This document shows, piece after piece, positions 28,255-35,827 of a stretch of DNA of 64,000 nt. Positions within the stretch are counted from its first letter, which is position 1; each line of letters begins with the position of its first letter. The DNA is from Cellulomonas edaphi (GTDB taxonomy: Bacteria; Actinomycetota; Actinomycetes; Actinomycetales; Cellulomonadaceae): positions 372,001 through 436,000 of the forward strand of contig NZ_JAUCGR010000002.1 in NCBI RefSeq assembly GCF_030362815.1. The letters are read 5' to 3'. A model generated the notes under the pieces. It had not been told where the DNA came from and did not search any database. It saw only the letters and a list, made by a program, of their open reading frames with translations. A program made the translations under genes and the position numbers.

Positions 28255-28323
28255 ATGGCTCTCGTCGCGCTCCCCCGCCCGTCCGCCCGGACCCGTTCCT
28301 GTCCGGCCTGCTGTCAGCGCTGA
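28255..28323 (+). CDS. 22-residue cysteine-containing leader peptide (candidate cysteine attenuator)
   Basis: ATG 28255 follows a strong GAGGAAGGAG site. It opens a 22-codon ORF rich in Arg and Pro that ends Cys-Pro-Ala-Cys-Cys-Gln-Arg-stop. The stop is 109 bases before the ATG of cysteine dioxygenase. Small upstream ORFs ending in Cys codons are known in actinobacteria as sensors of cysteinyl-tRNA supply ahead of sulfur genes. The position, the ribosome site and the Cys cluster near the stop all fit that model; regulation itself is inferred. Confidence 0.75.
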   Translation: MALVALPRPSARTRSCPACCQR

Positions 28324-28366
28324 GCTGACCCCGCCCCGGCGACGTCCCGTCGCCCGCAGGCCCGTC

Positions 28367-28403
28367 GACCACCCCGCGGCTCCACGCCGCGGTGCGCGTG
28401 GTC
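28367..28403 (+). promoter_or_regulatory. Hairpin between leader peptide and cysteine dioxygenase
   Basis: An inner 7-bp stem CCGCGGC/GCCGCGG with a TCCAC loop is enclosed by GACCAC/GTGGTC, with a 1-base bulge on one side and 5 bases on the other. It lies 43 bases after the leader stop and 29 before the ATG. It could be the terminator or RBS-masking element that leader translation controls. Confidence 0.5.
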
Positions 28404-28432
28404 GGACCCGAACGCATCCGAGAGGCACGACC

Positions 28433-28945
28433 ATGAGCACCACCCTGACCACCCGGCCCGCCGCCCCGGCCGCACCCGAGCGCACCCTCGACGTCGACGA
28501 GCTGAGCGCGCTGACGCGCGACATCGCGGCGCACCCGGAGCGCTGGCGCCCGCTGGTGCAGTTCCAGACCGAAGGCCGCTGGTGGACGCGCCTGGACGGG
28601 CCCGCAGGCGTCGACGTCTGGCTCCTGACGTGGCTTCCGTCGCAGGGCACCGAGCTGCACGACCACGGCGCCTCGGCAGCAGCCTTCACCGTCGTCGCCG
28701 GGTCGCTCACCGAGATCCGGCCCGACGACGGCCGGCTCGTGCCGCGCGACTTCGCGACCGACCGCACCCAGACGGTCGACCCCGGCGACCTGCACGACGT
28801 GCTCAACACGGGCACCGAGCCCGCGGTGAGCATCCACGCGTACTCCCCGCCGCTCACCCGGATGACCTACTGGGCGCGCACGCCCGAGGAGCGGCTGGTG
28901 CCGGCCCGCACGGTCGACACCGACGAGCCGGAGACGGACAAGTGA
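28433..28945 (+). CDS. Cysteine dioxygenase family protein
   Basis: The enzyme oxidises cysteine to cysteine sulfinate with O2 and non-haem iron. The 170-residue cupin has the iron site His76 and His78 in TELHDHGASAAAF and a third His121 in DLHDVLNTG. SIHAYSPPLTRMTYW near the C-terminus is typical of bacterial cysteine dioxygenases. The ATG has GAGAGG 6-11 bases upstream. It overlaps a rhodanese gene by 4 bases, so both probably handle sulfur from excess cysteine. Confidence 0.92.
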   Translation: MSTTLTTRPAAPAAPERTLDVDELSALTRDIAAHPERWRPLVQFQTEGRWWTRLDGPAGVDVWLLTWLPSQGTELHDHGASAAAFTVVAGSLTEIRPDDGRLVPRDFATDRTQTVDPGDLHDVLNTGTEPAVSIHAYSPPLTRMTYWARTPEERLVPARTVDTDEPETDK

Positions 28946-29379
28946 CCGGCCGCCGACGCACCATCGAGGACGTCCTCGCCGAGGCACGCGCGGGGCTGGA
29001 CCGGCTGACCCCGCTCGACGCGTGGGAAGCCGTCCAGAACGGCGCCCTGCTGGTGGACATCCGGCCCGCGGCGCAGCGCGCCGCCGAGGGCGAAGTGCCG
29101 CAGGCGCTGGTCATCGAGCGCAACGTGCTCGAGTGGCGGCTCGACCCCGCCGGCAGCCACCGCATCCCTGCGGCCACCGGGTACGACATCCAGGTGATCG
29201 TGCTCTGCTCCGAGGGCTACACGTCCAGCCTCGCAGCGGCGGCTCTCGCGGAGCTCGGCCTGGACCGGGCCACCGACGTCGTCGGCGGGTTCCACGCCTG
29301 GGTCGCGGCCGGCCTGCCCGCCACCGGTGGTGCGCTGCCGGCGCTCGCCCGGCTGCACGAGGCCGCGCTCGTCGTCTGA
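28942..29379 (+). CDS. Rhodanese-like sulfurtransferase
   Basis: A 145-residue single rhodanese domain. LLVDIRPAAQRAAEGEVPQAL opens the domain (cited in part), and the active-site Cys89 lies in VIVLCSEGYTSSLAA. GGFHAWVAAGLP closes it. It should move sulfane sulfur between thiols. GTG 28942 overlaps the cysteine dioxygenase stop by 4 bases, which ties its expression to that gene and to the upstream leader peptide. Confidence 0.92.
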   Translation: MTGRRRTIEDVLAEARAGLDRLTPLDAWEAVQNGALLVDIRPAAQRAAEGEVPQALVIERNVLEWRLDPAGSHRIPAATGYDIQVIVLCSEGYTSSLAAAALAELGLDRATDVVGGFHAWVAAGLPATGGALPALARLHEAALVV

Positions 29380-29382
29380 CGC

Positions 29383-29406
29383 CGCCCGCCCGGTGCGCGG
29401 CGGGCG
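29383..29406 (+). terminator. Hairpin after the rhodanese gene
   Basis: An 8-bp stem CGCCCGCC/GGCGGGCG with an 8-base loop starts 3 bases after the rhodanese stop. There is no T-run. Likely end of the cysteine dioxygenase transcript. Confidence 0.5.
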
Positions 29407-29494
29407 CGACCCCTCGAGATGCCGCCGCGACGTCCTCGCGGCACGGTAGGTGCAAGGCCGGGCGACTGGCCCGCACACCTTCCGAGGAGGCCGC

Positions 29495-29764
29495 ATGCCG
29501 GGAACCGTTCCAGGACCGAGCGTCAAGGACCCCAAGCTCTACGAGGACCTGCGCAAGCAGGGCGCCTCGAAGGAGAAGGCGGCGCGGGTGGCCAACGCGA
29601 GCACCGCCGACGGTCGCTCCGAGGTCGCCGCTGCGGGCGGGCGGTCGGGCTCGTACGACGACTGGACGGTGAAGGACCTGCGGGCGCGGGCCGCCGAGAT
29701 CGGGATCTCCGGCCGCTCCACGATGACCAAGGCCCAGCTGGTCCGGGCACTGCGGGAGCACTGA
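29495..29764 (+). CDS. DUF7218 / Rho N-terminal-like small protein
   Basis: An 89-residue protein. The N-terminal part (GPSVKDPKLYEDLRKQGASKEKAARVAN, cited in part) matches small actinobacterial proteins annotated DUF7218. The C-terminal part GSYDDWTVKDLRARAAEIGI, then MTKAQLVRALREH, is a SAP/Rho-N-type helix-extended-loop-helix fold that often binds nucleic acid. The ATG at 29495 has a perfect AGGAGG. Function unknown; a DNA- or RNA-associated protein is a fair guess. Confidence 0.85.
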   Translation: MPGTVPGPSVKDPKLYEDLRKQGASKEKAARVANASTADGRSEVAAAGGRSGSYDDWTVKDLRARAAEIGISGRSTMTKAQLVRALREH

Positions 29765-29804
29765 CGTGGCCTCGAGGACGACCTCGGGAACGGGGCGCTG
29801 AGCC

Positions 29805-30851
29805 GTGCACGTCGTCGTCGTCGGAGCCAGCGGCAACGCGGGCACCGCCCTGCTCAGGCGGTTCGAGCGGGACGAGACGATCACGTCGGTCACCGCCGTC
29901 GCGCGTCGCGTGCCCGCCGGGCGACCGCCCGCGCCCTACTCCGTGGCCCGGTGGGTGGCGTGCGACATCGGCACGCCAGGACCCGACGAACCCGTCGTCG
30001 CCGACCTCGCGCGCGCCATGGCCGGCGCGGACGCCGTCGTGCACCTGGCCTGGGCCATCCAGCCCAGCCACGACCGCAGGCGCCTGGCCCGGGTGAACGT
30101 GGACGGCACGCGTCGCGTGATCGCTGCCGTGGCTCGAGCGGGCGTGCCGCACCTGGTGGCCGCGTCGTCGGTCGGGGCCTACTCCCCCGCGCCCGACGAC
30201 GTGCCGCGCGCCGAGGGATGGCCCACCGACGGCGTGCACTCCTCGTCCTACAGCGTCGACAAGGCCGCGTGCGAGCGCCTGCTCGACGGCGCCCAGGCGA
30301 CGTTCCCCGACCTGGTGGTGGCCCGCCTGCGGCCGGCGCTGATCTTCCAGCGAGCTGCCGGGAGCGAGGTGGCGCGCCTGTTCCTCGGTCCCCTGGTGCC
30401 GCGTCGGATCCTCGACGGGCACCTGCCCGTCCTGCCGTGGCCCGACGGTCTGCGGCTGCAGGCCGTGCACGCCGACGACGCCGCCGACGCCTTCCGCGAG
30501 GTGGTGGTGCGGCGCGCGCGGGGGGCGTTCAACGTCGCGGCGCCGCAGGTGCTCCGGGTCGACGACGTCGCCGCGCTCGTGTCCGGCGGGCGTTCGCGCG
30601 TGGTCTCGCCCCGTGCGCTGCGCGCCGCGGTGACGCTCGGGTGGCGTGCCCACGCCGTGGCCGCCGGTCCGGGCTGGCTCGACATGGCGATGGCGGCTCC
30701 CCTGCTCGACACGACGCGCGCGGAGCGCGAGCTGGACCTGCGTCCGCGGTGGACCGCGGCCGAGGCGCTGCGCGACCTGCTCGGTGGCCTCGGCGAGCAG
30801 GCGGGCACCGCGAGCCCGCCCCTGAAGCCCGGGCGGACGGGCCGGCCCTAG
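29805..30851 (+). CDS. NAD-dependent epimerase/dehydratase family protein
   Basis: A 348-residue extended SDR. The Rossmann glycine motif VVVVGASGNAGTALL opens the protein, HLVAASSVGAYSPA gives the strand with the catalytic Ser, and SSYSVDKAACERLL supplies the Y-x3-K pair. The substrate is unknown; sugar nucleotides, steroids or flavonoid-like compounds are used by relatives. The start is GTG 29805. It is probably transcribed with the DUF7218 gene 40 bases upstream. Confidence 0.88.
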   Translation: MHVVVVGASGNAGTALLRRFERDETITSVTAVARRVPAGRPPAPYSVARWVACDIGTPGPDEPVVADLARAMAGADAVVHLAWAIQPSHDRRRLARVNVDGTRRVIAAVARAGVPHLVAASSVGAYSPAPDDVPRAEGWPTDGVHSSSYSVDKAACERLLDGAQATFPDLVVARLRPALIFQRAAGSEVARLFLGPLVPRRILDGHLPVLPWPDGLRLQAVHADDAADAFREVVVRRARGAFNVAAPQVLRVDDVAALVSGGRSRVVSPRALRAAVTLGWRAHAVAAGPGWLDMAMAAPLLDTTRAERELDLRPRWTAAEALRDLLGGLGEQAGTASPPLKPGRTGRP

Positions 30852-30954
30852 CGCGCACCGGTCACCTGCTCGCCATGCCGCTGTCACCCGTGGGGGTTAC
30901 CGTGCCACGGCACCGCAATCCGGTGCATCACCGACAGCACGGGAGGACTCCGAC

Positions 30955-32817
30955 ATGGGCATGAACGTCCGACGAACCAGCCGACGCGGCGCCGTCGCCG
31001 CGGGTGGCGTGGCGGTCGCCACGGCTCTGCTGGCTGGGCTGGCGACGCCCGCGACCGCCGGCGGTGGTCAGGGCCACGGCCACGGCCACGGCGGTCAGCC
31101 GAGCACGTACGAGCTGACCGTGATGGGTACCACCGACCTGCACGGCAGCGCCCTGAACTGGGACTACTTCAAGAACGCGGAGTACGACGACAGCGCCCAC
31201 AACGACGTGGGCCTGGCCAAGGTCTCCACGCTGGTGGACCAGGTGCGTGCCGACAAGGGCCGGCGCAACACGCTGCTCGTCGACGCGGGTGACACGATCC
31301 AGGGCACCTCGCTGGCCTACTACTTCGCCAAGATCCAGCCCATCTCCAAGACCGTCATCCACCCGATGGCGGCCGCGATGAACGCGATCGGCTACGACGC
31401 CGCCGCGGTGGGGAACCACGAGTTCAACTACGGCATCCCGTACCTGCGCACGTTCCAGAAGCAGCTCGACTTCCCGCTGCTCGCGGCCAACGCCCTCGAC
31501 GACGCCAGCGGACGGCCGGCCTTCAAGCCGTACGTCATCAAGACGGTCCGCCCCGCGCACGGCAAGCCGATCCGCGTCGGCATCCTCGGCCTGACCAACC
31601 CGGGCATCGCGATCTGGGACAAGGCGAACGTCGAGGGCAAGATGCGCTTCGACGGTCTGGTCGAGCAGGCCAAGAAGTACGTGCCGCAGATGAAGCGAGC
31701 CGGTGCGGACGTGGTCCTCGTGGCGGCGCACTCCGGCGCCGACACGTCCTCCTCCTACGGCGACACCCTGCCCTTCCCGGAGAACGCCGCGACGCTGGTC
31801 GCCCAGCAGGTGCGCGACATCGACGCGATCCTCGTGGGCCACGCCCACCAGGAGATCCCCGAGCGCGTGGTCAAGAACACCGCGACCGGCAAGGACGTGG
31901 TGCTCTCGGAGCCCCTCAAGTGGGGCGAGCGGCTGAGCGTGTTCGACATCGACCTCACGTACGCGCACCACAGGTGGGCCGTCAGCTCCGTGCACTCGAA
32001 GGTGCTCAACGCCAACACCGTCCCGGAGAACCCGCGGATCGTGAAGCTGCTGGCTGCGGACCAGAAGAAGGTCGTGGACTACGTCAACGGCGTGATCGGC
32101 ACGGCCACCGAGGCGATGTCGGCGGCGACCGCCCGGTACGAGGACACCGCGGCGCTCGACTTCATCAACTACGTCCAGGCGGAGGCGGTCAAGGCCGACC
32201 TGACCGGCGCGGACGCCGCGCTGCCGGTGCTCTCCATCGCGGCACCGTTCAACAAGGACGCCGCGATCCCCGCCGGGGACGTCTCCGTGCGGGACATCGC
32301 CGGGCTGTACATCTACGACAACACGCTGCTGGGCATCAAGCTCACCGGTGCCCAGGTCAAGGCGTACCTGGAGAAGTCGGCGGAGTACTTCAAGCAGGTG
32401 GCCGGCCCGGGCACGTACCCGGCCGACCAGCTCACCAACGCGGTGACGCCGACCGCTCCCTCGGGGACCCCGGACTACAACTACGACGTCATGGCGGGCC
32501 TCGACAAGCCGCTGACCTATGACATCGACGTGTCCAAGGCCGCCGGGAGCCGCATCACCGGTCTGGCGTACGGCGGGGTCCCCGTCGCGGACGACCAGGT
32601 GTTCGTCGTGGCCATCAACAACTACCGGCAGTCCGGCGGCGGGAACTTCCCCGGTGTCGTCGGGGCGCCCGTCGTCTACAACCGCCAGCTCGAGATCCGC
32701 CAGCTGCTGATCGACTGGGTGACGGCTCACCAGGTGGTCGACCCGGCGCTGTTCTCGTCCACCAACCCGGACTGGCGCCTGACCGCCGGCACGACCCCGC
32801 TCACGGTCACGCCGTAG
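30955..32817 (+). CDS. Secreted bifunctional metallophosphatase/5'-nucleotidase
   Basis: A 620-residue exported enzyme likely to release phosphate from extracellular nucleotides. The N-terminus has two Arg pairs (RRTSRRGAVAAG) before a hydrophobic stretch and an AxA site near residue 35, which fits Tat export. A His/Gly-rich linker follows. The metallophosphatase domain has TTDLHG, DAGDTIQG, GNHEFNYG, AHSGAD and GHAHQEI metal ligands. The C-terminal 5'-nucleotidase domain includes NFPGVVG-type and VVAINNYRQSGGGNF motifs. The ATG has GGAGG upstream. It is followed by a 15-bp terminator hairpin. Confidence 0.94.
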   Translation: MGMNVRRTSRRGAVAAGGVAVATALLAGLATPATAGGGQGHGHGHGGQPSTYELTVMGTTDLHGSALNWDYFKNAEYDDSAHNDVGLAKVSTLVDQVRADKGRRNTLLVDAGDTIQGTSLAYYFAKIQPISKTVIHPMAAAMNAIGYDAAAVGNHEFNYGIPYLRTFQKQLDFPLLAANALDDASGRPAFKPYVIKTVRPAHGKPIRVGILGLTNPGIAIWDKANVEGKMRFDGLVEQAKKYVPQMKRAGADVVLVAAHSGADTSSSYGDTLPFPENAATLVAQQVRDIDAILVGHAHQEIPERVVKNTATGKDVVLSEPLKWGERLSVFDIDLTYAHHRWAVSSVHSKVLNANTVPENPRIVKLLAADQKKVVDYVNGVIGTATEAMSAATARYEDTAALDFINYVQAEAVKADLTGADAALPVLSIAAPFNKDAAIPAGDVSVRDIAGLYIYDNTLLGIKLTGAQVKAYLEKSAEYFKQVAGPGTYPADQLTNAVTPTAPSGTPDYNYDVMAGLDKPLTYDIDVSKAAGSRITGLAYGGVPVADDQVFVVAINNYRQSGGGNFPGVVGAPVVYNRQLEIRQLLIDWVTAHQVVDPALFSSTNPDWRLTAGTTPLTVTP

Positions 32818-32822
32818 TCCGT

Positions 32823-32862
32823 CCGTGGTGCCGCGACTCGCGTGCGGGTCGCGGCACCACGG
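32823..32862. terminator. Strong terminator hairpin after the nucleotidase gene
   Basis: A perfect 15-bp stem (CCGTGGTGCCGCGAC and its complement) with a 10-base loop starts 6 bases after the nucleotidase stop. It also lies 13 bases after the end of the convergent small ORF, so it can serve both strands. Confidence 0.85.
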
Positions 32863-32874
32863 CTCCGGCGCGCC

Positions 32875-33117
32875 TCAGGGCGTGCCGGCGAGCGTCCGGG
32901 CCGCCGCCAGACGGCGCCGGGTGATGCGGGCCTGGAACCGACGCGCGACGCCCGGCGCGAGGCGCGATGCCAGGAGCACCGGACGGCTCACGGCGCCCAA
33001 CAGCGAGGGTCCCTCGTCGTTCACGCGCAGCCCCGCGGCCCGGTGCACGCGCCAGCCGAGCAGGGCCTCGAGCGCCCGTGGGACGCCGGCCTCCGCACTG
33101 CGCGACGAGACCAGCAC
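32875..33117 (-). CDS. Small basic hypothetical protein
   Basis: An 80-residue ORF from GTG 33117, supported by GGAGGT 6 bases upstream. The product is Arg/Leu/Ala-rich with no Cys, and has a possible amphipathic helix (ARRFQARITRRRLAAARTL, at the C-terminus). It lies between the nucleotidase and the anti-sigma gene, converging with the former. No family is recognised; it could be non-coding shadow, but the ribosome site argues for translation. Confidence 0.45.
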   Translation of the reverse strand: MLVSSRSAEAGVPRALEALLGWRVHRAAGLRVNDEGPSLLGAVSRPVLLASRLAPGVARRFQARITRRRLAAARTLAGTP

Positions 33118-33165
33118 CCGGTCACCTCCGCGATCCACCCGGTCGCAGCGAGTGTTGCAGGTGCG

Positions 33166-33900
33166 CTAGACCGTCACGCCCGCCAGCGGCGCGTCGGAGC
33201 CCACCACACCGATCTCCAGGCGGGCGATCCGGTCCGTCGGCACGCTGGTGGAAGCGGTCAGGCCCTTCGCGGTCCCCGCGCCGGCCGACCACGTCGCGGC
33301 CACGGTGCGTGCGCCCGAGGAGTCGACCACCACGAGCGTGTAGACCACGGGCGTCGCCCACGACTCGTGCGGGGGGTAGGAGCAGTGCCAGCTCAGCGTG
33401 GTGCCCCAGCCGCGTGCCGTCATCGTCAGGCTCGCCTCGACGGCCGAGCCGCCGACCGGCGCGAGCTCGACCGTGCGTCCTGCGACGACCACCACGGGCG
33501 CCGCGTCGCGCTGGGCGAGCGCGACCCCGCCGCCGACCCCGGCCACGAGCAGCAGGACCGCCGCGGCCGCGAGCACCAGGCGGCTGCGGGTGCGGCGTCG
33601 CTCCGCCGCCCGCGCGACGGCGGCGAGCTCGACGACCGGAGCCGACGCCGAGAGCTCGTCCTGGCGTCGTGACTCCTCCTGCCGGGCGGACTCGTCGAGC
33701 CGGATCGCCTCGTCGGCCGGGAGCAGCCCCAGCAGGCCCGGCATGCCGGCCAGGTCGGCCACGGCCTCGCGGCACGCCGCGCACGTCGCCAGGTGCTGCT
33801 CGTACTCGCGGCGGTCCTGAGGGCTGAGCGCGCCCAGCACGTACGACGCGTCCCACTCGCGGAACCGGTCGGGCTCGAACATGTCGCCGTCGCCGGTCAT
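33166..33900 (-). CDS. Zinc-containing anti-sigma factor
   Basis: A 244-residue membrane anti-sigma factor that should hold its cognate ECF sigma factor inactive. The ZAS motif H-x3-C-x2-C is visible as HLATCAAC near residues 36-43, in a helical N-terminal domain beginning FREWDASYVLGALSP. A single membrane helix (LVLAAAAVLLLVAGVGGGVAL, about residues 109-129) leads to an extracytoplasmic C-terminal domain. It overlaps the sigma gene by 4 bases (ATGA). The layout recalls RslA/RskA-type factors. Confidence 0.92.
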   Translation of the reverse strand: MTGDGDMFEPDRFREWDASYVLGALSPQDRREYEQHLATCAACREAVADLAGMPGLLGLLPADEAIRLDESARQEESRRQDELSASAPVVELAAVARAAERRRTRSRLVLAAAAVLLLVAGVGGGVALAQRDAAPVVVVAGRTVELAPVGGSAVEASLTMTARGWGTTLSWHCSYPPHESWATPVVYTLVVVDSSGARTVAATWSAGAGTAKGLTASTSVPTDRIARLEIGVVGSDAPLAGVTV

Positions 33901-34403
33901 GGCGTGACTCCCTTCTCCTGCAGCGCGAGGCGCATGGCCCGCAACGCGTAGTGCAGCCGCGACTTGACCGTGCCCGCGGGCACATCCTGCTCGTCGGCGA
34001 TCTCGGCCACCGACAGGCCGCGGTAGTACGCGCCGACGACCACGGCCCGGTGCTCCGCCGACAGCCCGACGAGCGCGTCGGAGACGAGCCACGCGTCGAG
34101 GATCGCCTGCGTCTCGTCGCCCGCGGCGCGCTCGGGCAGCGCGTCCGTGGGGCGTTCGCGCCGGCGCTGCGCGCTGCGGGCGTCGTCGACGACCAGGTTG
34201 CGGGCCACGGTGAACAGCCAGGCGCGCACCGAGTCCTCCGAGCGCACCATGACCTCGGGGTGCCGCCACGCGCGCACCAGCGTCTCCTGCACCACGTCCT
34301 GCGCGAGCCCCTCGTTGCGCGTCAGGCGCAGCACGTAGCGCTGCAGCGACGCGGCGTGCGCGACGTGCAACGAGCGCAGCAGCTCGTCGGGCTCGGTGCT
34401 CAC
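33897..34403 (-). CDS. ECF RNA polymerase sigma factor (SigL/SigK-like)
   Basis: A 168-residue group IV sigma factor. Region 2 includes LRLTRNEGLAQDVVQETLVRAWRHP (cited in part) and RAWLFTVARNLVVDDARS. Region 4 includes LSAEHRAVVVGAYYRGLSVAEIA and PAGTVKSRLHYALRAMR. It is the middle gene of a three-gene run YceI-sigma-anti-sigma with 4-base overlaps at both joints. The two TGAACC-N16-CGTC elements upstream of yceI and the facing lipoprotein gene resemble the consensus of mycobacterial SigL and suggest self-regulation. Confidence 0.93.
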   Translation of the reverse strand: MSTEPDELLRSLHVAHAASLQRYVLRLTRNEGLAQDVVQETLVRAWRHPEVMVRSEDSVRAWLFTVARNLVVDDARSAQRRRERPTDALPERAAGDETQAILDAWLVSDALVGLSAEHRAVVVGAYYRGLSVAEIADEQDVPAGTVKSRLHYALRAMRLALQEKGVTP

Positions 34404-35071
34404 GGGGACTCCGGGACGAGGTGGAGCGAGAACTCGACCGCGCCGCGACTGTCGACCTTCACGAAGCCGAGATCGGGCGCCTTGACACCGTAGTCCGCGA
34501 AGACGACGGGCACGCTGCCGACGACGTCGACGCCGCGGCTGCCTCCGGCGGCCTGTGCGTCGACGCGCACGGCGCGGGTGACCCCGTGGATGGTCAGCTC
34601 ACCGTCCAGCACGGCGTCGCCTCCGTCCGTGAGCCGCGCGGCACGGGTGAGCGCGAACGTGGCCGTCGGGAACCGGGACGTGTGCAGGGCCGAGCTGCGG
34701 AAGTACGCGTCGCGCGGCGGCTCGTCGGTGTGGATGCTCGCCATGTCGACGCTCAGCAGCGCAGCCGTCAGCTCCCCATCGTCGACCGTCACCGTGCCCT
34801 CGACCTGCGGGGTCCGGCCCGTGACCCGGACGTCGATCCCGCGCAGCACCTCGTGCACGCGGTACCCCGCCACCGACCCGCTGCCGATCGACCAGGTGCC
34901 GTCCAGGTCGCCCTCGAGGCCGGGCGACGCCGTGAGGCTCGGCACCGGCGCAGCCGCACGGTTGGCGTGGGCGGCGTACAGCTGCGGGCCGACCAGCACT
35001 CCCGCGCCCAGCAGCAGCACGCCCGCGCCGGCCACCATCCCTAGCACCTTCGTCCGCCGTCGCACGGTCAT
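34400..35071 (-). CDS. YceI-family lipid-binding protein, membrane-anchored
   Basis: A 223-residue YceI lipocalin-like protein. An N-terminal membrane helix (KVLGMVAGAGVLLLGAGVLVG, about residues 8-28) precedes the beta-barrel domain. The domain has GTWSIGSGSVAGYRVHE, TVDDGELTAALLSVDMASIHTDEPPRDAYFRS (in part) and FPTATFALT. YceI proteins bind isoprenoid-like lipids; a quinone or carotenoid-type ligand is possible. The ATG at 35071 has GAGGAG upstream. As first gene of the sigma operon it may be the envelope effector of the stress response. Confidence 0.92.
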   Translation of the reverse strand: MTVRRRTKVLGMVAGAGVLLLGAGVLVGPQLYAAHANRAAAPVPSLTASPGLEGDLDGTWSIGSGSVAGYRVHEVLRGIDVRVTGRTPQVEGTVTVDDGELTAALLSVDMASIHTDEPPRDAYFRSSALHTSRFPTATFALTRAARLTDGGDAVLDGELTIHGVTRAVRVDAQAAGGSRGVDVVGSVPVVFADYGVKAPDLGFVKVDSRGAVEFSLHLVPESP

Positions 35072-35102
35072 CAGCTCCTCGTCGTCCGGTCCGTCTCCCC
35101 AC

Positions 35103-35130
35103 CAGACGAGACGCCGGCCCCCGAGGTTCA
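35103..35130 (-). promoter_or_regulatory. ECF-type promoter for yceI-sigma-anti-sigma
   Basis: Read on the minus strand: TGAACC (35130-35125), 16 bases, CGTCTG (35108-35103), ending 32 bases before the yceI ATG. It matches the element on the opposite strand in both boxes and spacing. Confidence 0.75.
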
Positions 35131-35153
35131 CCGCGGGCCGACGAGCACCCGGG

Positions 35154-35181
35154 TGAACCGATCCGCGCTCTCTCCCGTCGT
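35154..35181 (+). promoter_or_regulatory. ECF-type promoter for the facing lipoprotein gene
   Basis: TGAACC (35154-35159), 16 bases, CGTCGT (35176-35181), ending 58 bases before the lipoprotein ATG. It has the same boxes and spacing as the divergent promoter; the two -35 boxes are 23 bases apart. Confidence 0.75.
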
Positions 35182-35239
35182 GCAGATGGGGGCCCCGACG
35201 AGGTGTCGGAACCACGGCCCGGACTCGAGGAGCGAGAAC

Positions 35240-35755
35240 ATGCGACGCATCGTCGGCATCACCCTGACCGGCCTGACCGTTGCGGCGGCCCTGGCGGCGT
35301 GCTCGTCGTCGGACGACGCGGGCGGCACACCGGAGGCCAGCAACGAACCCACGCAGGACCAGTCCTCGGCGGCGACCGGTGGCGCGGAGGTGGCCACGGC
35401 CAAGACCTCCCTCGGCACGATCGTCGTGGACGGCAAGGGCATGACCGCGTACTACTACGACAAGGACGAGCCGAACTCGGGCTCGAGCGTGTGCACCGCC
35501 GACTGCGCCGCGGCCTGGCCCGCGATCGAAGCGGCCAGCGCGACGCCCACGGTGGACGGGATCACCGGCAAGGTCGGCACCATCACCGGCACGGACGGCA
35601 ACCTGCAGGTCACGATCGAGGGCCGACCCATCTACACGTACGCGGGCGACTCGAAGGCGGGCGACGTGACCGGCCAGGGCGTCGGCGGCATCTGGTACGT
35701 CGTCGCACCGGACGGCAAGGAGCTGACCAGCGGCGGCGACACCGGCGGCTACTGA
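35240..35755 (+). CDS. Lipoprotein with Yx(F/W/Y)xxD repeats (COG4315-like)
   Basis: A 171-residue lipoprotein. The signal peptide ends in the lipobox LAAC (Cys20). After a Ser/Thr/Glu linker come repeats typical of this family: GKGMTAYYYDKDE, CTADCAAAWPAI, GRPIYTYAGDSKAGDVTGQG and IWYVVAPDG. The paired Cys near residue 87-91 probably form a disulfide. The biochemical role is unknown. Its promoter matches that of the facing YceI/sigma operon, so it is likely a direct target of that ECF sigma factor. Confidence 0.9.
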   Translation: MRRIVGITLTGLTVAAALAACSSSDDAGGTPEASNEPTQDQSSAATGGAEVATAKTSLGTIVVDGKGMTAYYYDKDEPNSGSSVCTADCAAAWPAIEAASATPTVDGITGKVGTITGTDGNLQVTIEGRPIYTYAGDSKAGDVTGQGVGGIWYVVAPDGKELTSGGDTGGY

Positions 35756-35827
35756 CGCCGTCTCGACCTGCGGACCGTCCCGGGATCGCCCTGGACGGCC
35801 GCGCAGGTCGGTGCCACCCTGCGCCGT

